A stretch of 64,000 nt of DNA from Amphritea sp. 1_MG-2023 (GTDB lineage: Bacteria; Pseudomonadota; Gammaproteobacteria; Pseudomonadales; Balneatricaceae). Both the position numbers and the translations under genes were made by a program. The notes under the pieces were generated by a model. The model was not told the origin of the DNA and did not search any database. It saw only the letters and a list, made by a program, of their open reading frames with translations. The DNA is taken from the NCBI RefSeq assembly GCF_030547545.1, contig NZ_JAUOQE010000005.1:62001-126000 (forward strand), in the 5' to 3' direction. Positions 1-8,963 of this stretch are shown piece by piece; within the stretch, counting starts at the first letter, position 1; each line of letters begins with the position of its first letter.

Positions 1-3000
1 TATGATGATGAACATAGCTTTTCGTATGTGAAAGTCTTAGATAATAATTGTTTTTGGATGCGCTGTGTTCCGCATCAAGAGACTAACTACGGCTTTGTTA
101 CGAAGTTAGTAAAAGATAAAATAGCAGAGTTTTCACAAGCATTTAGTTCACTTTTCAAACTATCAAAAGGTGACAGTGCTCGCCCAGTACTGATTATTAA
201 CTCGGTGAATAATCACGAAAACAGAGAGCTGTTTTTTGGTATTGTTGGGCATGTTGCTAAGCATAAAAATAAGACGTTCGATATTCATGTCAATATTTAC
301 GATGATAGCTTGAGCGAATGTGAATTCGATCGTTTTTCCGAGATGGCAAGTTACGAAAAAATTAAGCAGTGCTATGGTTTAAATAAGGGTGTAGCACGAG
401 ATCATGCTGACACCATTGTGGACTTACTTCGTACGCGTGTGACGTACAGTAAATTCGCTCATAAAGAGTCAGATGAACAAGTGTATGCACATCTAACTTT
501 CTTCCGAAATAATCAAAAAGTTAAGGTGGTTGATGTTAACCCAGATGAGCGTTTGTCTGGTGTGAGTTGTCACGGGCTAATTAATGGCGAGGCTTCTGCT
601 AGCGAACAAGGTAATTATGTTACTGGTTTTGGTCTCAATAATGTTGATTATGAGGAGCTGTTGCATGTCAAGATTGCTGTGATTTTGGGACGCATGTATA
701 AGCCAGCGAGAGAAGCCGCTATTGAATACCGTGACAATAGTGCAATTGCACTGGCGGTAGATGATAAATTCAAAAGTTTGCTTGAACGTTCTTATGATAG
801 TTCCATTTGGACCTCGATAATTGATCCAAAAGTGACACTCGATTTTTTCGAGAATAGCCAAGATATGTTATTGATTCATTATTCGGATCAATACACCAGT
901 TCCGCTAGTTATGATGCCATTACAGTGACACGTCAGACTGATCTTTATGACAAAGTACTAGAGAAAGATGAGGGCGGCTTAATCGGTGAGTTCAATGCCT
1001 TTAATGGCGAATGGTTATTAAAAATGATCACCGATCCTCCTAAAATTCGCAAAGAGCGTAAGGGGATTCTTGCGGCTTATAAAATGATTAGTTGCTTGCT
1101 AGCTAACTCGGATATCACTTGGGTGCCGATGTCGGCGGCTGAAATGGTGCGTGTATCAGGAAATATTGGTCTAAATATGTCTGAGTCGGAGTTTTCTCGT
1201 CATCTGAATGGTTATAAGTCAGGTGCGATCTCTGATGATGTATTATTTGTTGGTTTTAAAGGTGAGTCGCTTTATTTGTTGCCGTTAGAGGTTAAAACTG
1301 GTGTTAGTTACGACAAAAAGAAAGCGATTAAGCAAGCACAGGAGTTGTCACGTTACCTTGCTGATGAAGTTCTGAGTGGAGATGCCCTATCACGTAAATT
1401 GTATCGAAGCTTATTTATTCGCCAAGCGTTAATGCAAATTGACAAATATGAGCTTTATTCGGTTTACCCTGATAACTATTTTTCGGCCTTTCTTGATCGT
1501 AAGGAGTGGTGGCTAGAAGGTGATTATGACATTGCTGAGCTGGTGGATTATCCTCGTGGTTTTGTGGTGGCTAATTTACAAGGTAAGCAATATATAGAGA
1601 CAAAAGTTAATGAGGTCGAAGGAGTGCTCATAATTGAATGTCCTTATGGCTTCTTATCGTCAATGATAACTGTACCACTTCAAAAATTACTTTCGGATGT
1701 TGAATTAACCTCAGCGGCTAAAATACCTAGCCGGTATTTCCTCGGTCCAACGCCTGAAAGCTTAAATTTGCCTATTAAAAAACCTATTTTAGTAAGTGGT
1801 ATTTCTTCGGAGAGTGAGGATTCCTCTGATTTGACTGGGTCTGAAGGGATTGTGGCTCATACTGAAGCAGCTGAATGCCGTGTTTTGATTGGTACTAACG
1901 TTCAGGGCGATAAGCCTGTGTATTGGGAGTTTGATCATAAGGACCTTCCCAACAGACATATTATTATATTTGGGCGTTCGGGACAGGGAAAAACCTATTG
2001 TATCCAAGGCCTTCTGATGGATCTGGCTTCTAATAACGTGAACTCTATGGTGGTGGACTATACTAACGGTTTTTTACCAGACCAGTTGGAGGCTGAATTT
2101 AATGTGGAGGTTAATCCTAAGACAGACTTAGTTGCTCATGCGCCCCTAGCCCTTAATCCCTTTGAACGTCAATCTCAGATGGTTGCAGGATATAACCTTA
2201 CTGATAAGTCACATGATGTGGCTGCTCGAATTGCTTCAGTTTTTAACTCGGTCTACTCAACTATTGGTGAGCAACAGCTGCCAACGATGATTCGTGTCAT
2301 TGAAGAGGGCTTAGACTTATATGGGGCTGACTATGGTTTCGAGAAGATGCTATCAGATCTTAATGAGGCAGGGAAAGTGGGGGAAGCCTTAGCAAATAAG
2401 TTAATGCCTATGGTGAAGGCGAATATTTTTTCTACGAATACGCTTGATATTGGTTGGGAGAATATTTATAAGTCTGAAGAATCTAGAACAAGATTGATCC
2501 AGCTCGCTACACTGCCGCGTGATGTATGGCGGCTGGCTACGGAGTTTATTCTTTGGGATCTGTATGCATATGCTTGTTCTTCAGGGAATAAATCAAAACC
2601 GCTTCCTGTTATTTTAGATGAAGTCCAGAATTTAGATCACCGCTTAGACAGCCCCTTAGGCAAAATGCTAACTGAGGGGAGGAAGTACGGCCTATCTCTT
2701 ATCCTCGCTACGCAAACTTTAAGTAACCTAAAGAAAGATGAACAAGATCGCCTCTTCCAAGCTGCTCATAAGTTGTTTTTCGCCCCGGCTGAAACAGAGA
2801 TTAAAAAATATGCGGAGATCTTAGAAGTTACCGTAAAGGGGTCGACACGTCAGCATTGGATAGAAGAGCTGAGTTCGCTTAGTAAGGGCTATTGTTTGTC
2901 GGTTGGTTATCATTTAAATGATGATGAGGTTCTTGAACTAGGTGTTAAAAAAGTACATGTTTCGGCTTTGGGGAGCAGGGTTAGCGATGAAGCCACTACC

Positions 3001-3009
3001 GCTGTTTAA
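1..3009 (+). CDS. dptH: DptH, phosphorothioation-dependent restriction ATPase (5' end outside window)
   Basis: C-terminal ~1000 residues of a large P-loop ATPase. The frame is open from base 1 (Tyr-Asp-Asp-Glu...), so the GTG at 28 is not the true start and the gene is cut by the window edge. A Walker A motif GRSGQGKT is encoded near 1972-1995 and a Walker B ILDEVQNLD near 2611-2637, of the HerA/FtsK-like type. Upstream, at about 1231-1296, lies a PD-(D/E)XK-like segment (DDVLFVGF then LPLEVKTG). DptF-G-H is the restriction arm that attacks DNA lacking phosphorothioate marks. The dndBCDE genes on the facing strand support this naming, which rests on context plus recalled family features. dptF and dptG would be expected just left of the window. 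The partner gene downstream begins 146 bp later. Confidence 0.8.
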   Translation, partial: YDDEHSFSYVKVLDNNCFWMRCVPHQETNYGFVTKLVKDKIAEFSQAFSSLFKLSKGDSARPVLIINSVNNHENRELFFGIVGHVAKHKNKTFDIHVNIYDDSLSECEFDRFSEMASYEKIKQCYGLNKGVARDHADTIVDLLRTRVTYSKFAHKESDEQVYAHLTFFRNNQKVKVVDVNPDERLSGVSCHGLINGEASASEQGNYVTGFGLNNVDYEELLHVKIAVILGRMYKPAREAAIEYRDNSAIALAVDDKFKSLLERSYDSSIWTSIIDPKVTLDFFENSQDMLLIHYSDQYTSSASYDAITVTRQTDLYDKVLEKDEGGLIGEFNAFNGEWLLKMITDPPKIRKERKGILAAYKMISCLLANSDITWVPMSAAEMVRVSGNIGLNMSESEFSRHLNGYKSGAISDDVLFVGFKGESLYLLPLEVKTGVSYDKKKAIKQAQELSRYLADEVLSGDALSRKLYRSLFIRQALMQIDKYELYSVYPDNYFSAFLDRKEWWLEGDYDIAELVDYPRGFVVANLQGKQYIETKVNEVEGVLIIECPYGFLSSMITVPLQKLLSDVELTSAAKIPSRYFLGPTPESLNLPIKKPILVSGISSESEDSSDLTGSEGIVAHTEAAECRVLIGTNVQGDKPVYWEFDHKDLPNRHIIIFGRSGQGKTYCIQGLLMDLASNNVNSMVVDYTNGFLPDQLEAEFNVEVNPKTDLVAHAPLALNPFERQSQMVAGYNLTDKSHDVAARIASVFNSVYSTIGEQQLPTMIRVIEEGLDLYGADYGFEKMLSDLNEAGKVGEALANKLMPMVKANIFSTNTLDIGWENIYKSEESRTRLIQLATLPRDVWRLATEFILWDLYAYACSSGNKSKPLPVILDEVQNLDHRLDSPLGKMLTEGRKYGLSLILATQTLSNLKKDEQDRLFQAAHKLFFAPAETEIKKYAEILEVTVKGSTRQHWIEELSSLSKGYCLSVGYHLNDDEVLELGVKKVHVSALGSRVSDEATTAV

Positions 3010-3038
3010 AAATAAATACGTGTGAGCAGGAATATCTA

Positions 3039-3143
3039 ATGAAGGCTAGTCGTGAATTAAAGCCACATTATAGCTTGTATGTGAAGTGGGATAAGAAGGT
3101 TAGCAAGATTAAAGATAAAGCGTTTTGGGAATTTATTGAATAA
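3039..3143 (+). CDS. 34-residue basic mini-ORF between dptH and the DUF262 gene
   Basis: ATG at 3039 preceded by an AGGA-type ribosome site (GCAGGAATATCTA); it ends at TAA 3141-3143, which abuts the ribosome site (AAAGGA) of the next gene. The product is short, Lys-rich and aromatic, with Trp-Asp-Lys-Lys and a C-terminal Phe-Trp-Glu-Phe-Ile-Glu. I recognise no family. Tight packing into the operon gap, a plausible RBS and coding-like composition favour a real gene or the tail of a decayed one. It could also be a remnant of a larger effector. Confidence 0.45.
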   Translation: MKASRELKPHYSLYVKWDKKVSKIKDKAFWEFIE

Positions 3144-3155
3144 AGGATTTTTATT

Positions 3156-4961
3156 GTGGATGTTAGACCGAATTATTGTTCAATTGAGAGCGTTTTTTCT
3201 GAAAATAATAAGTTTGAAGTTCCGAAATATCAGCGAGCTTATTCATGGCAGAAAGATAATATTATTCAGTTTGCAGATGATGTGTTGGCACTTTATCAGT
3301 CAGTTAGGAAAGATGATAATGTTGTTGAGCACTTTCTTGGAGGAATTGTATGTGTCAAAGTAAATAACGCTGATCCACTTGACGATAAAGTGGTTTATCA
3401 ACTTGTTGATGGTCAACAGCGCCTGTCTACAACGGTAATATTAATATCTAGAGTTATTCAGAAAATTAATTCACTTGAGCTTAATGCAGAGCAGGTGAAC
3501 ACGCGCAGCAGAAGAGTAAAAAAATATAAATCCAGATTTATTGATGTTGTTACAGAGGAAAATAATGAAGAGGTTGTTCAGGCTAAATTGAGCTTGTCAA
3601 AGCGTGATAAATCCTATTTTGATGATCTCGTTAGAGGTTCAGGAACTTTGGAGGTTACTTGCCCATCCCATAAATTGATAAAAGGGGCCGCTTCATTTTT
3701 CGATACTTTTATCAGTAATTATTTTATTGGGGACCAGCCTGACGAGACCATGAATAATTTGGATCTTTTATTTAAAGTCGTTTCTAGGTCGTGCAAAATT
3801 TTAATGATAAAAATGTCTGATGTAAATGATGCTTATCGGCTCTTCCAGGTTATTAATGATCGTGGCCGTTCTCTTACTGCTGGCGATTTGTTAAGAGCAT
3901 CATCTTTGGGAGGGGTTGATTCTATAGGGGCTTCTGAGCAAGACTTAGATAAATTAGAATTTAAATGGGATGCTATTACTAAAGATGGAAGTGGCGTTAC
4001 TGACAATAGACTGTTGGCGTATTTAGTATCGAAAACAGCAAAAAAAGCTAGAAAGTCAACTCTTTTTGAAGACTTTAATCGCAAATTTTTTAGTGAGCCG
4101 GAAGCTATTGCTAAGCAAGTTAATGCGCTTGATTTGGGGATGACTAGTTTTAACCTGTTAGCTTCAGGTGAATGGCCTTATCCGAATAGTAAGTTTACAG
4201 CATACCAAAAAAGCAAGCTTTATACTCTTGTTGTTAAATTTAAACATACACACTGTTTACCGTTTCTTTTGGCTGCGCTACAACTTCCAGAAAAGAAATT
4301 CTACCAGATTGTTTTTTTTCTTGAGAAATTCTTTTTCCTATTTAAAGTTGCACTAGACAAAAGAATTACACCTGTTACAAATATCTATCTAGAGCAGATT
4401 GAGACAATTAATAGCTCAGCTGATATTTATCAAACCAAAATTTTTGTTGATGCGCTCGTAGGAGTAATAAGGAGTAAAGTTACTCGAAATGAGGTTGTAT
4501 CGTACCTTTCAGCCTTAGAATTTCAGAGTGGTGGTGATAATAGACATATAAAATATCTATTAACAGCACTTGAAGAGTCTGATGCTTGGGTAGTTGCTGA
4601 ATATCGTAAAGGATGGGCTGGTTTGTACGCAAAACAAGCAAAAGAGCTCTCTTCAGACGGCTTTGTTTATACTATCGAACATATTTATCCGCAAACAGCC
4701 GAAGGGGAGTATAGGTCTACTGAACTGGAGCCGCTTAAAAATACTTTGGGTAATCTAACTATCTTGGTTGATAGTGAAAACGCTGATCTGGGGAATTCCC
4801 CATATCTTCATAAAAAAGATGCTTATTTAAACTCTAGACTGAATATTACATCGGGTATATCTGAATATGAGGATTGGGGAGTTGAGGAATTAACTGCTAG
4901 AAAGGAAGAGCTGTTTAAACGGATTATGTCGATATTTTCTTTTGGTTACGGTATTAATTAA
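3156..4961 (+). CDS. DUF262-DUF1524 nuclease, SspE/GmrSD-like
   Basis: 601 residues starting at GTG 3156, with AAAGGA eight bases upstream. The N-terminal DUF262 (ParB/Srx-like NTPase) domain shows VPKYQRAYSW at residues 22-31 and the hallmark DGQQR at 85-89. The C-terminal DUF1524 domain shows IEHIYPQ at about 507-513 and a later LGNLT...N...LGN stretch, the His-Asn layout of HNH-type nickases. This architecture is shared by the type IV enzyme GmrSD and by SspE, the phosphorothioate-sensing NTPase/nickase of Ssp systems. Lying directly behind dptH and opposite dndBCDE, it most simply acts as a second effector tied to the phosphorothioate mark, but an independent type IV enzyme that merely shares the island is possible. 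Base composition matches the AT-rich island. Confidence 0.8.
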   Translation: MDVRPNYCSIESVFSENNKFEVPKYQRAYSWQKDNIIQFADDVLALYQSVRKDDNVVEHFLGGIVCVKVNNADPLDDKVVYQLVDGQQRLSTTVILISRVIQKINSLELNAEQVNTRSRRVKKYKSRFIDVVTEENNEEVVQAKLSLSKRDKSYFDDLVRGSGTLEVTCPSHKLIKGAASFFDTFISNYFIGDQPDETMNNLDLLFKVVSRSCKILMIKMSDVNDAYRLFQVINDRGRSLTAGDLLRASSLGGVDSIGASEQDLDKLEFKWDAITKDGSGVTDNRLLAYLVSKTAKKARKSTLFEDFNRKFFSEPEAIAKQVNALDLGMTSFNLLASGEWPYPNSKFTAYQKSKLYTLVVKFKHTHCLPFLLAALQLPEKKFYQIVFFLEKFFFLFKVALDKRITPVTNIYLEQIETINSSADIYQTKIFVDALVGVIRSKVTRNEVVSYLSALEFQSGGDNRHIKYLLTALEESDAWVVAEYRKGWAGLYAKQAKELSSDGFVYTIEHIYPQTAEGEYRSTELEPLKNTLGNLTILVDSENADLGNSPYLHKKDAYLNSRLNITSGISEYEDWGVEELTARKEELFKRIMSIFSFGYGIN

Positions 4962-5002
4962 GACACTTATAACCTTATAGAAACTGTAATGACTTAAGTG
5001 TC
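4962..5002. terminator. Possible bidirectional stop between convergent operons
   Basis: GACACTTA (4962-4969) and TAAGTGTC (4995-5002) form an 8-bp inverted repeat in the 32-bp gap between the DUF262 gene and dndE, which are transcribed towards each other. There is no clear T-run, so termination activity is a guess. Confidence 0.3.
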
Positions 5003-5344
5003 CGATAGAGCAGTTAAGTTTTTCACAGTTTCAATTCTTTTGCTTCCATCATCTACATGCGCCACCCAAGCATCATGAAACTGCTGCTTTGTGAAGCTTG
5101 GGTAGGCTTCTTTCAGTAATTGCTCAGTAATTATTCCGTGATCGCCTAGCCAAGTATGCTTATCCAGCTCTCGGCCGGTGTGCTCTACACTGTCCGTTTC
5201 TGGATCAAAACGGAATCCTCTCTCTAAAGAAGTGAAAAAGGCCAAGCGTGCACCAATATTTGCGGTGAGGCCGGTATTGCTTTGTAGACGGCGTAGGGCA
5301 TTAGTTGCTCGCTCAGAAATTTTCATCTTGTTTGGTAGCATCAT
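4994..5344 (-). CDS. dndE: DndE, DNA phosphorothioation protein
   Basis: 116 residues, last gene of dndB-C-D-E. The N-terminus (KISERATNALRRL, then a TGL/TANIGARLAF stretch) is the typical DndE basic helix pattern; the protein binds nicked DNA and assists DndCD in sulphur insertion. Two adjacent ATG codons exist at 5344 and 5341; the AGAGAG purine stretch is better spaced for the second, which would give 115 residues. A 30-codon mini-ORF ends nine bases upstream of the first ATG, so translation is probably coupled. It converges with the DUF262 gene. Confidence 0.88.
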   Translation of the reverse strand: MMLPNKMKISERATNALRRLQSNTGLTANIGARLAFFTSLERGFRFDPETDSVEHTGRELDKHTWLGDHGIITEQLLKEAYPSFTKQQFHDAWVAHVDDGSKRIETVKNLTALSDT

Positions 5345-5353
5345 CGTTCTCTC

Positions 5354-5446
5354 TTAAAATACTTTACTTAAAACCTGAGGGGGGGGGCCTTCAAGTTTTT
5401 TGATTTTGTCTATGTATCGTTGTAATTTACTGTCTACTGCTGCCAA
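5354..5446 (-). CDS. 30-residue mini-ORF bridging dndD and dndE
   Basis: TTG start at 5446 with GAAGGA five bases upstream, inside the last codons of dndD in another frame; TAA at 5354-5356, nine bases before dndE. The peptide has a coding-like amphipathic segment (LQRYIDKIKKLEG) followed by three prolines encoded by a nine-C run. I know of no family. It may be a leader that couples dndE translation to dndD, a small Dnd subunit, or a chance frame. The good RBS and absence of stops over the whole gap argue mildly for the first two. Confidence 0.4.
   Translation of the reverse strand: MAAVDSKLQRYIDKIKKLEGPPPQVLSKVF
5379..5387. repeat. Nine-base G/C homopolymer in the dndD-dndE gap
   Basis: Nine consecutive G on the plus strand (C on the coding strand), 35 bases before dndE. 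Such runs are slippage-prone. It lies inside the mini-ORF, where gain or loss of one base changes only its last residues; any effect on dndE would be through spacing or coupling. Confidence 0.7.
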
Positions 5447-7422
5447 AAATATCCTTCATTGTATTGGGAGCAACCCTGTTTGGTATCGTAATCAACGGAG
5501 AAGGCATGAGATATCTCCGGCGAAAGCTCTGTATAAAAGTCTTCGTCGACTTCTGTATCGGTCGACAAGATCAACACCTGATGGCTGGCGGTAGGGAAGT
5601 AATTTTTCACCAGCTTAGTTCTGTGTTCAGAATCTAAACGGCCCAGCGGTGTATCGATAATAATTGGTAGGCTGCGACCTGACGTGCGGCCTAAGGCTTC
5701 GAGCATTGCAATCGCAAAGATCTGTTTTTCACCGGCTGAAAGTCTCTTTTTATTAATTGAGTTCCCATGCTTATCTGTCAAGGTAACATTGAAAGTGTTA
5801 GCGTCAATGTGTGCTTGTAGATCCATATCATCTTTACGTGCTAATTTGCTAAAGCTCTTAATGAACTCCTGCTCGAGAATAGCTAGTTTTCTTTGTTTGG
5901 TACGCTCACCAAAGTCGCTGAGCATGCGACGGCTATTAACTGCTAGCTGAATTGCTTGGTTTTGGGACATGGACTTGCTGTATTTATCGTTTAGTTCGCG
6001 AAGTCGGCGAAGGTGCTCCATTGCTTCACGAAGTGATCGCTTGGCATTGTCTAGATTAATGCTGATTTCTTTATTCAGAGCGCCTTTCTTTTCTTGTAGC
6101 TCAGCTAGTTCAGCGAGGACATCGTCAAGACGAGATTGCTCTGGTGCGCGAGCGATATTTGTTGCTGCTGTTTCTAATTCCTGTTCGATCTCTTCCACGC
6201 GTTGCCCAAGCTTTTTTAACCGCACTTGTTGTTGAGGTAGAGAGTTATGGATCAGATTGTAAATATGATCATAATCACTATCAGATAGATCATGGCGAAT
6301 GATTGTATCTGTTCTGTCGTCTAATAGGTCTGAAAAAGTATTTTCTATGGCCTGGTTGATATCTTTTTTGTTTGAGCCAGCGATTTGGTTGCTAAGTTCA
6401 TTTCTGAGTTTTTTTAACTGCTTTTTAATGGCCTTACGCGCGACAAGTTGAGCTTTGGTGTCTTTTTCGGTTTTCAATTGTGTAAGCAAGCTAGCAATTG
6501 CTTTTGGAGCCAGTGCGAGAGGGATGGTATCGGCAAAGAGCTCTTTCATCTCGCTAGTCGCTGTATTACGCTCTTTTATCAGTAGTTCGGTTCGAAGTTC
6601 TTCCCCTTGGCGAGATTTAGCCCATGCGCCACCTAAATCGTTAATGCGCTGGTTGATGGCTTCAATATCAACTTCAACACTGCTTAGCTGGGTGCTGAGC
6701 TCATTGTTACTCGTAAGAATATTTTGGTATTCAGCGTAGCTGGCCTCGTAGCGTTTTTCGCGGGCTTTTAATTCTTGGCTAATATCTTTAGGCAGTTTGC
6801 TTTGCGTGTGGTCACGTAGGTAAATGCCCAGATCAGCGCGTAAGCGGTCAATGATATCCAGCCCAAGTAAGCGATTGATCGCATCGGCTAGAGCTTCGTT
6901 GTTTTCATCTTCGGCGAGGTCAGCAATTTTTTCACCATCGAAGAAAAAAAGGTCTGCTACGCCGATAGGGATGAGCTCATTAAGAAAACTTTGAAGCTGC
7001 TCACCGCTAAGGCCTTTTAGTAGTTCATCGTCTTTGTGAATTTCTAGATGCTCAATAACTTTTTCACCTTTTGCTGCCCAACTACGAACAACCTTGTACT
7101 CATTCAGGGAGCCATGCTTGCCGTAGGTGAAGGACAATCCAACTGAGGCTGTATAGGGAGCAAGAATGGCATCCTTAGGGCGATGAATCAGCTCTTTTAA
7201 ATGCACGTGATATGCTTGAATCGTGATACTCCGGCCAAGACTTAAACGTCCATAAAGGGCTAAGCGTATAGATGTAAGAGTGGTAGTTTTTCCTGCACCA
7301 TTCAGCCCACCAAATAATATAATCGGGCGCTTGTGGTTGCTTTTGTCTCGTGGTGCAAGATCTATCGAGTGTTCACCACTGAAGACACCAAAGTCTCTTA
7401 GCTTGAGTTGATTGAGTATCAT
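5434..7422 (-). CDS. dndD: DndD, SMC/Rad50-like ATPase of phosphorothioation
   Basis: 662 residues, normal for DndD. Walker A GLNGAGKT at 39-46, long charged coiled-coil region about 160-470, ABC signature LSAGEKQ at 561-567 and Walker B IIIDTP around 587-592. DndD supplies ATP hydrolysis, and DNA nicking in some systems, and works in a complex with DndC to replace a non-bridging backbone oxygen with sulphur. Its ATG overlaps the dndC stop by four bases (ATGA-type), so the two are translationally coupled and made in near-equal amounts. The 3' end overlaps the 30-codon mini-ORF. Confidence 0.93.
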   Translation of the reverse strand: MILNQLKLRDFGVFSGEHSIDLAPRDKSNHKRPIILFGGLNGAGKTTTLTSIRLALYGRLSLGRSITIQAYHVHLKELIHRPKDAILAPYTASVGLSFTYGKHGSLNEYKVVRSWAAKGEKVIEHLEIHKDDELLKGLSGEQLQSFLNELIPIGVADLFFFDGEKIADLAEDENNEALADAINRLLGLDIIDRLRADLGIYLRDHTQSKLPKDISQELKAREKRYEASYAEYQNILTSNNELSTQLSSVEVDIEAINQRINDLGGAWAKSRQGEELRTELLIKERNTATSEMKELFADTIPLALAPKAIASLLTQLKTEKDTKAQLVARKAIKKQLKKLRNELSNQIAGSNKKDINQAIENTFSDLLDDRTDTIIRHDLSDSDYDHIYNLIHNSLPQQQVRLKKLGQRVEEIEQELETAATNIARAPEQSRLDDVLAELAELQEKKGALNKEISINLDNAKRSLREAMEHLRRLRELNDKYSKSMSQNQAIQLAVNSRRMLSDFGERTKQRKLAILEQEFIKSFSKLARKDDMDLQAHIDANTFNVTLTDKHGNSINKKRLSAGEKQIFAIAMLEALGRTSGRSLPIIIDTPLGRLDSEHRTKLVKNYFPTASHQVLILSTDTEVDEDFYTELSPEISHAFSVDYDTKQGCSQYNEGYFWQQ

Positions 7423-8963
7423 GCTTTCAGTGTCTCGTATTCTTTAGTGAGTTCATCTAACTTTTCTTGGTAGCCAACATCTAGGCTCGTGTGATCAGTT
7501 TGGTGCTGATTGGCATGTAGTTTAGCTTTAATTTCTTCCAGAGAACCCCAGTCACGGTTGAGAAGAGTACCTATTTTATTGAACAAGCCTTTACGGCGAC
7601 TGAGGCCATCCATGGATTGCTCTAGCTCAATTAATTTCATGACAAGTTCGTGTGGTACTTCATGCTCGCCTTCAAGACTCTTAAGCAACTCTGCATCGGC
7701 TTGAGTAAACGTCCCTGAATCTTGATCAGCCCAATTGAGTTCAGTACCGTAGACCTCTTTATAAATCTTTGGTAATGAATCTGCCCAATCAGGTTCATTT
7801 GGATCGAACATCCATTCGCGGCGAATGGCATAGAGCTCTTCCGGCTGGATGAGGGATATTTCTCGACCGCTGTCGTTGAGGTTCTTCTCGATAGTGAGTA
7901 GCTCTTTGAGCCAAGCTTGGCGCTGTTTCATCCAATAGGGACCGGGGATGGTTTTAACTTCGGTGTTGCTATCATCATCGATGGCTTTACGGGCGTACTG
8001 CACCTTGCCCGTGCGGCGCTTGAAGTTGCGGTACTGTTCTTTGTTTTCGGGGATGGTGCTGCGGTAGAGCTGATCGCGGAAATCTTTAAGCTCTTGTAGC
8101 CAATGTTCACCAGACTCAATCAGGCCTTCCATTGCCCGATCTTTGGTGACAACGGTACAGGTCCAACAGCCAAAACGAGAGTTACCACACGATGGTGTTT
8201 TGGTGTCTATGACCAGTGGACATTCGCCGGCACTGGAGCCTTTGTAAAGATCAAACAGCTCGAAGTGATCACCGCCCCACGGGGTTGGTGCCCCTAGCAG
8301 GTACATCCAGACCTCATCGAAGTTCCAGTCCTCGATTGGCATGTATGTGAAGGCACCTGGCAGAGAAGAGTGGCGAGATAGAGTTGATCCTTCAATCTTG
8401 TGCTTCGCGATGACCTGCGCCCGTGAGGCGCTTTCATCACTGCGCGCCCCTAGTACTACGACTACTTCACCAAAGCGAGCGACCTTGTCAAGAATGAATT
8501 CGCTGACCGGATCTATCTTCATTCGCTCAGTACACCAGCGAAAATTCTGTGTGGGGGCTGGGTAGCCTTTGCCTAGTAAGTTTGCCCAGAACGTTTGCTC
8601 TATCTTAGGAGTAACCTGATGAGCTGAAAATGGTAAGTTGTGCTCTTGTGCTTTTAGATTTATTTGTTTTAGCACACCTTCGAACATCTGGACTACCATA
8701 GGGGTTTCGACCAGTGTGTCGGAAGATATCACGTATACATGTTTATGCCGCTCTTCGGCGTTCAGCTTTTCTATAGCGACATAAATTAGCGACAAAATAG
8801 TGGTACTGTCTTTACCACCGCTAAAACCAATCACCCAAGGCTTGTCATCCTCTAGGTATAGGTTTTGGATCTCTTGAATGAGGTCTAGCAATGGTCTACC
8901 AGCAATAGTTGTCTGCGACAGCATTTCATCCATGCTGGGGTATAGTGGCTTTCTGATGCTCAT
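7419..8963 (-). CDS. dndC: DndC, phosphorothioation sulphurtransferase (PAPS-reductase fold)
   Basis: 514 residues. The ATP-pyrophosphatase loop SGGKDS sits at 48-53. Four cysteines, C144 (WCTER) and C259, C266 and C269 (SCGN...GCWTC), fit the 4Fe-4S ligand set of DndC. The enzyme adenylates the DNA backbone and receives sulphur from a cysteine desulphurase. No dndA is present here, so a housekeeping IscS-type enzyme elsewhere would have to supply sulphur, as in many dndBCDE systems. Four-base overlaps with both dndB and dndD indicate a tightly coupled operon. Confidence 0.94.
   Translation of the reverse strand: MSIRKPLYPSMDEMLSQTTIAGRPLLDLIQEIQNLYLEDDKPWVIGFSGGKDSTTILSLIYVAIEKLNAEERHKHVYVISSDTLVETPMVVQMFEGVLKQINLKAQEHNLPFSAHQVTPKIEQTFWANLLGKGYPAPTQNFRWCTERMKIDPVSEFILDKVARFGEVVVVLGARSDESASRAQVIAKHKIEGSTLSRHSSLPGAFTYMPIEDWNFDEVWMYLLGAPTPWGGDHFELFDLYKGSSAGECPLVIDTKTPSCGNSRFGCWTCTVVTKDRAMEGLIESGEHWLQELKDFRDQLYRSTIPENKEQYRNFKRRTGKVQYARKAIDDDSNTEVKTIPGPYWMKQRQAWLKELLTIEKNLNDSGREISLIQPEELYAIRREWMFDPNEPDWADSLPKIYKEVYGTELNWADQDSGTFTQADAELLKSLEGEHEVPHELVMKLIELEQSMDGLSRRKGLFNKIGTLLNRDWGSLEEIKAKLHANQHQTDHTSLDVGYQEKLDELTKEYETLKA

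Noticed and set aside
577-861. 94-residue minus-strand ORF in dptH
   Set aside because: Shadow of dptH with no coding features.
3136-3363. 75-residue plus-strand ORF
   Set aside because: Overlaps the start of the DUF262 gene in another frame; no RBS or motif.
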